From CAZXWN01 sp964644695 [NCBI: uncultured bacterium] (GTDB taxonomy: Bacteria; UBP4; UBA4092), in NCBI GenBank assembly GCA_964644695.1, contig CAZXWN010000001.1, forward strand, positions 1 through 64,000: a stretch of DNA of 64,000 bases, written 5' to 3'. The notes below the pieces were generated by a model. The model ran no database searches. It was not told the DNA's origin and worked only from the letters and a program-made list of their open reading frames with translations. Below, one piece after another: positions 33,931-42,681 of the stretch (positions are counted from its first letter, which is position 1; every line of letters begins with the position of its first letter). The translations under genes were made by a program, and so were the position numbers.

Positions 33931-35169
33931 ATGAGTTATTCATGTAAAACCCAATGGATTGGTGTGTTTTGCTTTTTCATGATGGGAGTATGGAGTCCAG
34001 TGTTGGGAGATTCTGTTGAGTGGGGTATTGACCGTGATTATGCCTTGGAATCTGTAAATCGAATTATCCAGGGAGATAATTATAAGGCCCCTGAGTATGC
34101 GCTCGAACTCATGGTTGATGTGGATACTCTCCGTTATCCAAAGTCTGTTGACGAGTTTCATAAAATTGCCGCCACTCCACCCCCAGCCCAACAGAAAACA
34201 GGGGGATGCTGGTGTTATTCCGCCACATCATTATTGGAATCCGAGGTTATCAGGCAACAGAAAAAACAGGTAGATTTGTCTGAACCATATACTATTTACT
34301 GGGAATATATCAACAAGGCAGAATCATATATAAAAAGCCATGGTTCATCTTATTTCAGTGTTGGTTCTCAACCCAATGCGGCGGTTCGTGTCTGGAAGAA
34401 ATACGGTATTGTTCCTTTTGATGTCTATAAGGGTCGTGGATATGGTCAGGAATCCGTGCTGAATCACTTCCCCATGTTTTATGAGATGAAATCCATCCTC
34501 ACTACGGTGCAGGTAAACCAACAATGGGATGAACCCTGGGTGATGGATTCAGTCAAAAGTGTTCTAAACAAATATTTGGGTGGTAATCCTCCCAGTTCGT
34601 TTGTCTGGAATGGAAATCATTATACCCCTCAAAGTTTTATGAAGGATTACTTGAAAATAAATCCCGATGAATTTGTAGATGTCTTATCTCTGGGGAATCG
34701 GTCTTTTTATCAATGGGTCGATTATTCTGCACCCGATAACTGGTGGCATGCTGATAACTACTGGAATGTTCCAATAGATGACTTTCATCGTATTGCTAAC
34801 ACCGCATTAAAAAATGGATATACTGTTGTATGCGTCGGTGATATTAATGAACCTGGATATCGGAAGGATGCAGGCATCGCTATTGTTCCCACCTTTGATG
34901 TTCCTCCCGCGGGACTTACTGATGAATCAAAACTGTACCGATTCTTAAAGGGTGAAACTTCTGATGATCATGCCATTCAACTGATAGGGTACCTGAAACA
35001 AAATGGATATTACTGGTATCTGGCGCGGGATACCGGAACCACTGGATGGAATTCAAATCACCCAGGATATTTCTTTATCCGAGAAGACTATTTCAAGTTT
35101 AAAATGATGAATCTGCTTGTGCACCGTGATGCTTTAAATAAAGCCAGAGTTCATTTTATGCCACGATGA
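33931..35169 (+). CDS. Secreted C1-type (bleomycin hydrolase-like) cysteine peptidase
   Basis: A 412-aa protein with signal peptide (to about residue 26, SPVLG) and a papain-like domain. Oxyanion Gln87 and nucleophile Cys93 lie in QQKTGGCWCYSATSLLESE, similar to PepC/bleomycin hydrolase-like proteins; His347 lies in DDHAIQLIGY. The third position, normally Asn in KNSWG, appears to be Asp367 in LARDTGTTGW, an unusual change. It ends GYFFIREDYFKFKMMNLLVHRDAL like bacterial C1-like lipoproteins. GGGAGGG lies 9 bases before the ATG at 33931. Stop directly abuts the next gene's stop (TGATTA). Confidence 0.85.
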   Translation: MSYSCKTQWIGVFCFFMMGVWSPVLGDSVEWGIDRDYALESVNRIIQGDNYKAPEYALELMVDVDTLRYPKSVDEFHKIAATPPPAQQKTGGCWCYSATSLLESEVIRQQKKQVDLSEPYTIYWEYINKAESYIKSHGSSYFSVGSQPNAAVRVWKKYGIVPFDVYKGRGYGQESVLNHFPMFYEMKSILTTVQVNQQWDEPWVMDSVKSVLNKYLGGNPPSSFVWNGNHYTPQSFMKDYLKINPDEFVDVLSLGNRSFYQWVDYSAPDNWWHADNYWNVPIDDFHRIANTALKNGYTVVCVGDINEPGYRKDAGIAIVPTFDVPPAGLTDESKLYRFLKGETSDDHAIQLIGYLKQNGYYWYLARDTGTTGWNSNHPGYFFIREDYFKFKMMNLLVHRDALNKARVHFMPR

Positions 35170-36072
35170 TTACTTAATGTTTTTCAAAGTGGGTGAATTT
35201 TTCACAAACCGGGACATATAATTTTTACTGAAGGCAACTGCATCATGCGGTAATACTGTATGAATAAAGACATGGGAGTTGTTCTTCAGTACCTCTGTAA
35301 CCCCGGCATCATTGTCCCCATCATTTATGACGGTGAAAGGAACCTTGGCGACCGCCATATTAGTCATCATTCGTAGATGATAATTAGTTTGGTGATCGGT
35401 ATATAAGCCTCGAAACACCGTCTTGGGATTCGTGGTAACCAGATTCGACAAATCATCCTGGAAATCATAGGCCGCATCAAACAGCCAAATTTCTTTGATG
35501 AATTGATTCATTCCACCCTGTTTGAGACAGAAAGCAGTAGGTCGATATCCACCAGAATATCCACCGATAATCAGAGTGTTTAGTTTGGCGTTTTGAGGTA
35601 TTACCTTTTGAGATTTCCAAACATTGATCAATTCATTAATCATTAAGGCAAACTCACCAGGTTTTTCCATCTTGCCGCCCGAAGAATCGGGCGCATTTTT
35701 AGGACCCTGTGGAACAACCAGAATTGCATTCTTTCTAGCTTCACAGAAATATTCACCGGCTTTACAGTTGGTAATAAAGAGGGGAGCCTCATTAACATGC
35801 CCATGATAAATCACAACAATGTCGAGTTTTGCTCCCGGTTGATAACCTTTGGGGATGGCAAAGGCTACTTGATTATCATCATAATGTCCCTCATAGGGAT
35901 AGGTATTCGTATTTGTTTTATACCCATCTTTTCGGCTGTCATCAGGGAATAATGCATGTTCCAGATGGGTGATTCCCATAGTCCCCCAATCTTGTTTAGA
36001 CCATTCAATCGGTGTTGCCGCCATTAATAAGCTGGGTATCATTGCAATCAAAAGACCTTTCCACATCATCAT
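35170..36072 (-). CDS. Secreted alpha/beta-hydrolase-like protein
   Basis: A protein of about 300 aa with a signal peptide (MMMWKGLLIAMIPSLLMAA). The fold is suggested by DIVVIYHGHVNEA (oxyanion strand), ILVVPQGPKN, and the nucleophile elbow GGYSGGYRP. The final His may be in VLPHDAVAF and the acid in NDGDNDAG. This resembles esterase/depolymerase-type hydrolases, substrate unknown. Several ATG codons cluster at the start; AGGA supports 36072 or 36069 over 36078. It follows the GH84-like gene on the same strand, separated by a terminator. Confidence 0.72.
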   Translation of the reverse strand: MMMWKGLLIAMIPSLLMAATPIEWSKQDWGTMGITHLEHALFPDDSRKDGYKTNTNTYPYEGHYDDNQVAFAIPKGYQPGAKLDIVVIYHGHVNEAPLFITNCKAGEYFCEARKNAILVVPQGPKNAPDSSGGKMEKPGEFALMINELINVWKSQKVIPQNAKLNTLIIGGYSGGYRPTAFCLKQGGMNQFIKEIWLFDAAYDFQDDLSNLVTTNPKTVFRGLYTDHQTNYHLRMMTNMAVAKVPFTVINDGDNDAGVTEVLKNNSHVFIHTVLPHDAVAFSKNYMSRFVKNSPTLKNIK

Positions 36073-36084
36073 TATCATCCTGTA

Positions 36085-36129
36085 TAAAAAATAAAAAAGC
36101 AGGATTACATGTAATGCAATCCTGCTTTT
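36085..36129 (-). terminator. Rho-independent terminator after the GH84-like gene
   Basis: A 12-bp stem, AAAAGCAGGATT (36095-36106) and AATCCTGCTTTT (36118-36129), is followed on the minus strand by an A/T-rich tail with runs of T. It lies between the GH84-like stop and the hydrolase start. Confidence 0.9.
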
Positions 36130-36146
36130 GATTATAAACCTATTTA

Positions 36147-38738
36147 TTAAAAGGGATGACCGAATTTATCTGTAAGGTACAATTCCCTGATTTGTACGGA
36201 TTGATTGCTGTTTTGCGTGGGAACCAGTTTGATAGAAGATACCTCCATCTCCGCCAGAGGAATTCTAACAGAGCCGGCCTGGGCAGGAGTAAATACCTTT
36301 TGGGAGGAAGGACCCTTCACTAGAATCTGGTAGTTTTTCCATGGGGTATCCGGCTGGATAAGGATATTAAGATAGCCAGCCTTCACTGGTTTTGGATAGA
36401 CCAATTCAATAGAGTCCGATGTCTGTGGTTTATCCCATGTGGTCAGAGTCATTACTCGTCCATCACAAATTGAGCTTAAGTTAGCAGTATCTTTCATTGT
36501 GGATTTCAGGACGGGCCTGTCGGCGACATTAACAGTAAATTCTTTCATTAGAACTTTGAACTTCTGGTCTTGAGTGTTTCTTAAGCGAACAGCTCTCATT
36601 AAAACAGGTTCGGTTGAACTCCAATTTACCTCAGGATGAATTGTTTTCATGAGAGGTTTCCATGTTTTCAGATCTAGAGAGTATTCCAGTTCACCTTTAT
36701 AAATAAAATCACAGGGTGATGTTGTATCCGTCATCAGGATGTGGATTTGATTGACAGGTCTGATGGTGGGAAGGGTAACCTTAAACCACTCATTGCTATT
36801 AAAGTTCCACGCTGTCGGAAAACCTGATTGAGCGGAACCATCGGTGATGTAATCAACAAACCGCCATACACCCCGATTAAATCCAGTATTATCAGCAAAA
36901 CTAACTGCAGGTTTATAAAGAGTGGCTCCCATCCCTTCGCCAGAAAGTAAGACCCGGTTGGTGAGAAGTTCCATCATCCCACCAAAAAAGACATCCTCAG
37001 ATTTTGAATAAACTTCTTTTTGGAGATAGGTTTCAAGGTCCATCCGTTTTTGCCACAGGCTGGCCAGATTCTCATCAGGTTTACTTTCTAAAATATCAAA
37101 GGCCATAATGCCTGCTTGTCCATAAACTGCCATTTTCTTGACCCAGGGATTAATTTCCTTAAGTAAAGCCTGATTATCCACCGTTGCTTGCAAGTCTTTT
37201 TCAAGATTACAAATCCGAGTCAAATAGGTCCTTAATGATTTTTCGGTTTTGGGTGAGGGGTTTTCCAGATAGTTATTAATGAGGGTTGCTAATTCGACGG
37301 ACTCTCTTCTTTCCATAACCGTATTTCGGTTGTTTTCACAGAACAATCGGAGAGCATTATAACCCTTTGTCCCACCCACCAAGAGAATGGCATTTTTCCA
37401 AGACCTCTCGGGATTGTAGTCATAAGGATTCCATATATAATCTGCGATGGTGGCCAGCCCAATCTTGGAGGCTTCTTCCTGGTTCATTGGATTCTGGAGG
37501 AAACCGTTATAAACATGTTCCACCAAATCATTTGGCCTGCCGGTCAAGGGACCCATAAAGAGCCGGGTGGTAGCAAAATCATTAACTGGATAATTGTCCG
37601 AAATAAAGGGTTTTCGTTTTAATCCCGAGGCGATCAGATAGCATTCGTCTACACTGATGTAATCGTCCACGACATCGCCACCGGTCCACATCTGTGGGAT
37701 TTCTGGATATACCTTTTCGCCCATGGTGTAGATGTAATCATCGGGCTTGGCGATGTAATACATCTGTCCACATATTGAATATCCTTTATGAAGATTCCAC
37801 GTTTTTAGATGGTCATAGACCTTATTGATCAGGAAGGCATGCGCTTCTGCTGGGCTTTTGAAGACTTTCGCATCTTCCTCATGGCGAACGGCATTTCCAA
37901 TGTCATCTATTTGAAGGGAAAAATGTTCTGCGCCGGCTTTTCGTGCCTGGTCATATTTCCTCATCAAAATATCAAAATCTTCCTTTGAGGAGTATTTAAT
38001 CGAAAGTCCAGGATTCATGGCAAATGAAAAAGTCACATGATTATCTTTGGCAACTTTTATGGTTTCAGTCAGCCGTTTCATGAAAATATCAGGATAATTT
38101 TCCCGCCACTTATCCCGGTTATAGGGATCATCTTTTGGGGAATACATGAAAAAGTTCATTTTTGTTTCACCCATAAATCTGAGGGCTTCTTTTCGTTCCT
38201 CATGTGTCCACTGTTTACCATAGAAAAATTCCCCATACCCTCTTTCCAAAGCAAATCCTGGATAATCTATCACTGTGATTTGGGGTAAGGCTTTCCCCTG
38301 ATTAAGAATCTGTCGAAAAGTCTGGGCCGCATAGAATGTTCCAGAATGTCCTTTCCCTGCCAGAATAATAGTGGGTTTATTTTGGTCTTTTTTAATAATC
38401 AGGACATAACCCTCATCTGTTGTTATTTTTGAAAACGATGAGGAGTAGGGCGTGTTGGGTGATAATGACTTCATATCCCCCAAAATGATTTGAGACTTGG
38501 CCTTTGTGGCATCCTGTGTGGTTTGGAATCCCTTTTGTATTAACAGGTTTTGAATTACGACAGCCGTCTCAGCATAAGATTTATCTCCATCAATATATAC
38601 TGGAGACATCATTTGGATCTGAGTGTTACCGGTGTGGATTTCCCTTGCTTTGGGTATCAGATAGTCTAAAGCCGGGGATGGAACTGACAGTACAATAGCC
38701 ACTAAACTTACTAGTAATGTTTTCACCCATAACGACAT
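36147..38738 (-). CDS. Secreted GH84-like beta-N-acetylglucosaminidase with C-terminal F5/8-type domains
   Basis: An 863-aa enzyme. Order: signal peptide (1-23), GH20b-like N-terminal domain (about 25-155), GH84-type catalytic barrel (about 160-450) starting ERGYGEFFYGKQWTHEER, a helical linker (about 480-600) and discoidin-like beta domains to the end. The paired catalytic aspartates of GH84 are Asp278-Asp279 in SLQIDDIGN. NagJ-type enzymes remove terminal GlcNAc from glycoproteins or hyaluronan-type glycans. AGGAGAGG precedes the ATG. It points to use of host- or matrix-derived amino sugars. Confidence 0.88.
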   Translation of the reverse strand: MSLWVKTLLVSLVAIVLSVPSPALDYLIPKAREIHTGNTQIQMMSPVYIDGDKSYAETAVVIQNLLIQKGFQTTQDATKAKSQIILGDMKSLSPNTPYSSSFSKITTDEGYVLIIKKDQNKPTIILAGKGHSGTFYAAQTFRQILNQGKALPQITVIDYPGFALERGYGEFFYGKQWTHEERKEALRFMGETKMNFFMYSPKDDPYNRDKWRENYPDIFMKRLTETIKVAKDNHVTFSFAMNPGLSIKYSSKEDFDILMRKYDQARKAGAEHFSLQIDDIGNAVRHEEDAKVFKSPAEAHAFLINKVYDHLKTWNLHKGYSICGQMYYIAKPDDYIYTMGEKVYPEIPQMWTGGDVVDDYISVDECYLIASGLKRKPFISDNYPVNDFATTRLFMGPLTGRPNDLVEHVYNGFLQNPMNQEEASKIGLATIADYIWNPYDYNPERSWKNAILLVGGTKGYNALRLFCENNRNTVMERRESVELATLINNYLENPSPKTEKSLRTYLTRICNLEKDLQATVDNQALLKEINPWVKKMAVYGQAGIMAFDILESKPDENLASLWQKRMDLETYLQKEVYSKSEDVFFGGMMELLTNRVLLSGEGMGATLYKPAVSFADNTGFNRGVWRFVDYITDGSAQSGFPTAWNFNSNEWFKVTLPTIRPVNQIHILMTDTTSPCDFIYKGELEYSLDLKTWKPLMKTIHPEVNWSSTEPVLMRAVRLRNTQDQKFKVLMKEFTVNVADRPVLKSTMKDTANLSSICDGRVMTLTTWDKPQTSDSIELVYPKPVKAGYLNILIQPDTPWKNYQILVKGPSSQKVFTPAQAGSVRIPLAEMEVSSIKLVPTQNSNQSVQIRELYLTDKFGHPF

Positions 38739-38883
38739 AAAACCTCTCCTTAAATTAATATAAAATAGACACTACACGAAATTGATATAAATTATACCCA
38801 AAAACGAATATGATGATTTTTGAAACTGATGCCCTTTTGCAGGGGACAATACACAATTCAATTTTGATTAATACTGTGATTAG

Positions 38884-38912
38884 TTGTATAGTAACAAAAA
38901 TAAATATATAAA
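38884..38912 (+). promoter_or_regulatory. Candidate promoter of the paaK/ACT operon
   Basis: TTGTAT (38884-38889), a 17-base spacer and TATAAA (38907-38912) lie 124 bases before the first ligase gene. The remaining 297-bp gap from 38739 shows no gene or strong hairpin. Confidence 0.5.
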
Positions 38913-39035
38913 GAATCGGGTATGGAGTTGAATCTCATAATATTGGTTTCATTGATTTGGGATGGTAGTCGATATTAGGATGGCAGTTTTTACAACTATT
39001 TTCTACCTGATAAATTCACAATAAGTGAGGGGTCT

Positions 39036-40328
39036 ATGTTTTGGAATAAAGAAATTGAAACTATCTCTCGAAAAAAACTTGAAGCAATGCAGCTGGAGCG
39101 TCTTCAAGCAACTGCACAGAAAGTGTACAGCAAAGTTCCTTTTTATAAGGGTAAATTTGATGAATTAGGAATTAACCCTAAACACATTACATCTATTACT
39201 GATATTCAGAAATTACCTTTTACTACGAATGCTGATTTACGCGAAAACTTTCCTGATAAGCTGAATACTTGTGGACGAGAGAATATTATTCGTTTGCATA
39301 CCTCCAGCGGGACTACAGGCAAACCCAAAGCATTATGGTTTTCAAAAGCGGATTTAGATATGTTGGCTGAACAAATGGCCCGTAATCTAGTCATGACCGG
39401 GTTGACCAATGCCGACATCTTACAAAATATGATGACATACGGATTGTTTACGGGAGCATTCATGCTTCATTATGGAGCTGAGAAGTTAGGTGTTCTTGTC
39501 ATTCCGTCTGGTCCTGGAAATAGTGAACGCCAAATTAGTCTCATGCAGGATTTTGGGACCACAGTATTACATTTCACACCCAGTTATGCTCTCCATCTGG
39601 CTGATGTTATGGAAGAAAAAGGAATTAATCCTCGTAAAGATGTGAAATTAACCAAAGCCTATGTAGGTGCCGAACCTTATACCGAAGAAACCCGTAAAAA
39701 AATTGAAAAGCTTTATGATATTGATGTTTTTAATTGTTATGGTCTTTCTGAAATGGGTGGTCCGGGTGTGGCTTTTGAATGCCAGGAAAAGGGGCATCTT
39801 CATGTCTGGGAAGACAATTTCCTTGTCGAAATTATAGACCCGGAAACATTGAAACCTGTTGATGAGGGGAAACCGGGTGAATTGGTTCTGACTACCTTGA
39901 CCCGGGATGCAATGCCCTTGATCAGATACCGTACAAGAGATATTACCTCGTTTGTGACAGAAAAATGTGCTTGTGGTCGTACGCATCGTCGAATTCGCCG
40001 AATGACCGGCCGAACCGACGATATGTTGATTGTTCACGGCGTTAATATTTTCCCACAACAGATCGAACGAATTCTGATGGGAATTAAGTCTGTTGCTAAG
40101 AATTATCAGATTGAGCTGACACCACTGGGAGATATTATTGTTCGTGTTGAAATGGCTCAGACTGTATTTGATGGAAATATGGAACATCTTGTCAGTCTTC
40201 AAAAAGATATTGCTGATAAATTACGCAATGAGATTATTGTCAGACCTAAAGTAGAACTGATGGAACCCGGTAGTCTTCCTGTCTTTGAAGGTAAAGGAAA
40301 ACGGGTCATCGATAAACGAAAAATATAA
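39036..40328 (+). CDS. Phenylacetate-CoA ligase family protein, copy 1
   Basis: A 430-aa adenylate-forming ligase of the PaaK family (aryl-acetate + ATP + CoA to aryl-acetyl-CoA). The AMP-binding motif SSGTTGKPKA is at 90-99, FGTTVLHFTPSYAL, YGLSEMGGPGVAFEC and the hinge GRTDDMLIVHGVNIFPQQIE near the C-terminus are present. Cysteines in EKCACGRTHRR match the small metal-binding knuckle seen in many anaerobic PaaK homologues. GAGGGG precedes the ATG. A second ligase and two ACT proteins follow. Confidence 0.93.
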   Translation: MFWNKEIETISRKKLEAMQLERLQATAQKVYSKVPFYKGKFDELGINPKHITSITDIQKLPFTTNADLRENFPDKLNTCGRENIIRLHTSSGTTGKPKALWFSKADLDMLAEQMARNLVMTGLTNADILQNMMTYGLFTGAFMLHYGAEKLGVLVIPSGPGNSERQISLMQDFGTTVLHFTPSYALHLADVMEEKGINPRKDVKLTKAYVGAEPYTEETRKKIEKLYDIDVFNCYGLSEMGGPGVAFECQEKGHLHVWEDNFLVEIIDPETLKPVDEGKPGELVLTTLTRDAMPLIRYRTRDITSFVTEKCACGRTHRRIRRMTGRTDDMLIVHGVNIFPQQIERILMGIKSVAKNYQIELTPLGDIIVRVEMAQTVFDGNMEHLVSLQKDIADKLRNEIIVRPKVELMEPGSLPVFEGKGKRVIDKRKI

Positions 40329-40362
40329 ACCATTATTCTCATCCCAAAACGGAGAAGTAAAT

Positions 40363-40848
40363 ATGGAAACAATCAAACAATTATCAATCTTCGCTCGTAA
40401 CAACCCAGGTAAAATCGAAAGAGTAACGCAGGTTCTGGCAGATGAAAAAATCAGTGTGCTGGCATTTTCTATTGCCAGTCAGGGTGAGATGGGTGTTTTT
40501 AAACTTCTGACAGACGATTGTGAAAAAGCTTATGAAGCCTTGAAAAAAGCGGGTCTTACGGTTTCATTAATGGATGTTTTGGCTATACGGTTAAACGATA
40601 AGCCCGGTGGAATGCATAAGGTGGCAGAAATTTTAACAGCAAAAAATGTAAATGTTGAAAATGCATACATCTTTATCCCTGGTGAGCGAAAAAATGGATA
40701 TCTCGTTATTGAAGTAAATAATGCCAAAAAAGCCATGGAGAAATTGAAAGATACAAAACTTTCTTTTTTGAAAGAAAAAAGTTGCAAAACAGTCTCAAAA
40801 CCAAAAAAGAAAACAGTAAAGACTACAAAAACCACACAAAAGAAATAG
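40363..40848 (+). CDS. Tandem ACT-domain protein with lysine-rich tail, copy 1
   Basis: A 161-aa protein with two ACT domains (about 1-70 and 71-140). The glycine-containing ligand loops are [16 protein letters not shown] and [18 protein letters not shown] pairs bind amino acids and regulate enzymes, so this is a plausible amino-acid sensor for the adjacent ligase. After the ACT pair comes a Lys/Thr-rich tail ([16 protein letters not shown]), absent from copy 2. GGAGAAG precedes the ATG at 40363; the longer frame overlaps the ligase. Confidence 0.88.
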   Translation: METIKQLSIFARNNPGKIERVTQVLADEKISVLAFSIASQGEMGVFKLLTDDCEKAYEALKKAGLTVSLMDVLAIRLNDKPGGMHKVAEILTAKNVNVENAYIFIPGERKNGYLVIEVNNAKKAMEKLKDTKLSFLKEKSCKTVSKPKKKTVKTTKTTQKK

Positions 40849-40870
40849 TTTTGGAGGAATATATCTGAAT

Positions 40871-42169
40871 ATGTATTGGAATGAAAAAATTGAATGCTGT
40901 ACTGACAGCAAGAAAGAAAAGCTATTATCAGAACGCCTCCAGAACTCTATCCGGCGTGCGTATGAGAAGGTTCCTTACTATCAAAAGATGTTTGATAAAC
41001 ACAAAGTGAAGCCTTCTGATATTAAAACAATTAAAGATATTTCAAAGCTTCCCTTTATTACCAAAGATGATTTAAGAAAAGCCTATCCTTTTGGATTGTT
41101 TGCTGTCCCTCAATCTGAAATTGTTGAGATACATACCTCTTCTGGAACAACGGGGATTCCTGTTGTCGCGGGATATACCCGAGGTGATTTGAAAATATGG
41201 AGTGAGTCCATTGCTCGGGCTTTAACGATGGCAGGCGTCAGTAAGAATGACATTATCCAGAATGCTTATGGATATGGATTGTTTACAGGTGGATTGGGAT
41301 TGCATTATGGAGCTCAGGAAGTGGGCGCCACGGTTATTCCAATTTCAGCTGGAAATACGAAACGTCAATTAGAGCTTATGCGCGATTTTGGTACTACCGT
41401 ATTAACCTGTACTCCATCCTATGCTTTATATATGGCTGAAACAGCCGAAGAAATGGGTATCAATCCTAAAAAATTGAAATTAAGAGTCGGTATCCATGGT
41501 GCAGAAATGTGGACCGAGAGAATGCGTCAAGAAATTGAAAAACGATTAGACATATCTGCCCATGATATTTATGGTTTGACTGAGATTATTGGTCCCGGAG
41601 TTGGCATGGAGTGTGAGGCTAAATGTGGTCTTCATATTATGGAAGATCATTTTTATCCGGAAATTATATCTCCAGACACATTGGAGCCTCTTCCTGATGG
41701 GGAAAAAGGTGAGTTGGTCTTAACTACATTAACCCGTGAGGGTATTCCTATGATTCGCTTTAGGACAAAAGACTTAACCAGTATTCATCGGGAAAAATGT
41801 TCTTGTGGTCGTACTTTGGCAAAGATTGAAAGAATCAGTGGTCGCTCTGATGATATGATGAAAATTCGTGGTGTCATCGTGTTCCCGTCCCAAATTGAAA
41901 AAGCATTACTGGAAGGGACTGGACTTGAACCTCAATATCAAATTATTATTTCAAGGCCTCATCAATTGGATGAATTGGAAGTTCGAGTCGAAGCCTCCAA
42001 GAAATTGTTTTCGGATGAAGTTCGCCGAATTGAAGAAGTTAGAACAAAATTGGAAGTTAAAATTGAGAAGACCATTGGCTTGCGGGTCAAGGTGACACTG
42101 GTCGAACCTAAATCACTACCCCGATCAGAAGGAAAAGCAAAACGCGTCATTGATACCCGTAATCTTTAA
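40871..42169 (+). CDS. Phenylacetate-CoA ligase family protein, copy 2
   Basis: A 432-aa paralogue of the ligase at 39036. [14 protein letters not shown] is the AMP-binding loop, [15 protein letters not shown] and [20 protein letters not shown] are conserved, and [11 protein letters not shown] keeps the cysteine pair. The acyl-pocket region differs between the two copies (EIIGPG versus EMGGPG), hinting at different acids. GGAGG lies about 15 bases before the ATG, with 22 bases between it and the ACT gene. Confidence 0.93.
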   Translation: MYWNEKIECCTDSKKEKLLSERLQNSIRRAYEKVPYYQKMFDKHKVKPSDIKTIKDISKLPFITKDDLRKAYPFGLFAVPQSEIVEIHTSSGTTGIPVVAGYTRGDLKIWSESIARALTMAGVSKNDIIQNAYGYGLFTGGLGLHYGAQEVGATVIPISAGNTKRQLELMRDFGTTVLTCTPSYALYMAETAEEMGINPKKLKLRVGIHGAEMWTERMRQEIEKRLDISAHDIYGLTEIIGPGVGMECEAKCGLHIMEDHFYPEIISPDTLEPLPDGEKGELVLTTLTREGIPMIRFRTKDLTSIHREKCSCGRTLAKIERISGRSDDMMKIRGVIVFPSQIEKALLEGTGLEPQYQIIISRPHQLDELEVRVEASKKLFSDEVRRIEEVRTKLEVKIEKTIGLRVKVTLVEPKSLPRSEGKAKRVIDTRNL

Positions 42170-42194
42170 ACCGAAGAAAGGGGAAAGGACAGCC

Positions 42195-42626
42195 ATGAAA
42201 GTAAAACAAATTTCTATTTTTCTTGAAAACCGAAAAGGTCGGTTGCATGAAGCGTTGTCTGTGTTGCAGAATGCTAAGGTAAATATTCGTGCCTTATCTA
42301 TAGCCGATACTTCTGAATTTGGAATACTGAGAATGATTGTTTCAGAGCCTGATGTTGCTCGCAAAGTGTTGAAAAAAGCCGACTTTGTGGTTCAAGAAAC
42401 TGATGTGATTGCCATCTGTGTGAGTGATCAGCCGGGTGGGTTAGCAACTGCTTTAAGCGCTCTTAATGCTGCAGACATCAATGTTGAGTACCTGTATGCA
42501 TTTGTTCAGAAGGCTGGAAAGAACGCTGTTGTTGTTATTCGAACAGAAAAGTTGGAGCCCGCAATCAAGATTTTATCAGGTGCTGGAGTGAAAATATTAA
42601 AGTCTGATGAAGTGTATGTTTTGTAG
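42195..42626 (+). CDS. Tandem ACT-domain protein, copy 2
   Basis: A 143-aa protein of two ACT domains with ligand loops FLENRKGRLHEALSVL and VSDQPGGLATALSAL. It is a clear paralogue of copy 1 without the basic tail. AAAGGA lies 5 bases before the ATG at 42195; an upstream ATG inside the ligase is rejected. Last gene of the operon, followed by a terminator. Confidence 0.9.
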   Translation: MKVKQISIFLENRKGRLHEALSVLQNAKVNIRALSIADTSEFGILRMIVSEPDVARKVLKKADFVVQETDVIAICVSDQPGGLATALSALNAADINVEYLYAFVQKAGKNAVVVIRTEKLEPAIKILSGAGVKILKSDEVYVL

Positions 42627-42636
42627 GCAGATTAAA

Positions 42637-42680
42637 ATTAAAAAAGCCCTCCCCCGTATAGGAGGAGGGCTTTTTGTTTT
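42637..42680. terminator. Bidirectional terminator between ACT gene and porin gene
   Basis: A long stem, AAAAAGCCCTCCCCC (42641-42655) with GGAGGAGGGCTTTTT (42661-42675), one mismatch and a GTATA loop. Runs of A and T on the two sides let it work for both converging transcripts. Confidence 0.93.
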
Positions 42681-42681
42681 A

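Noticed and set aside
38739-39035. Non-coding gap before the ligase operon searched for ncRNA
   Set aside because: Only a promoter candidate was seen; no stable hairpin or conserved small-gene pattern.
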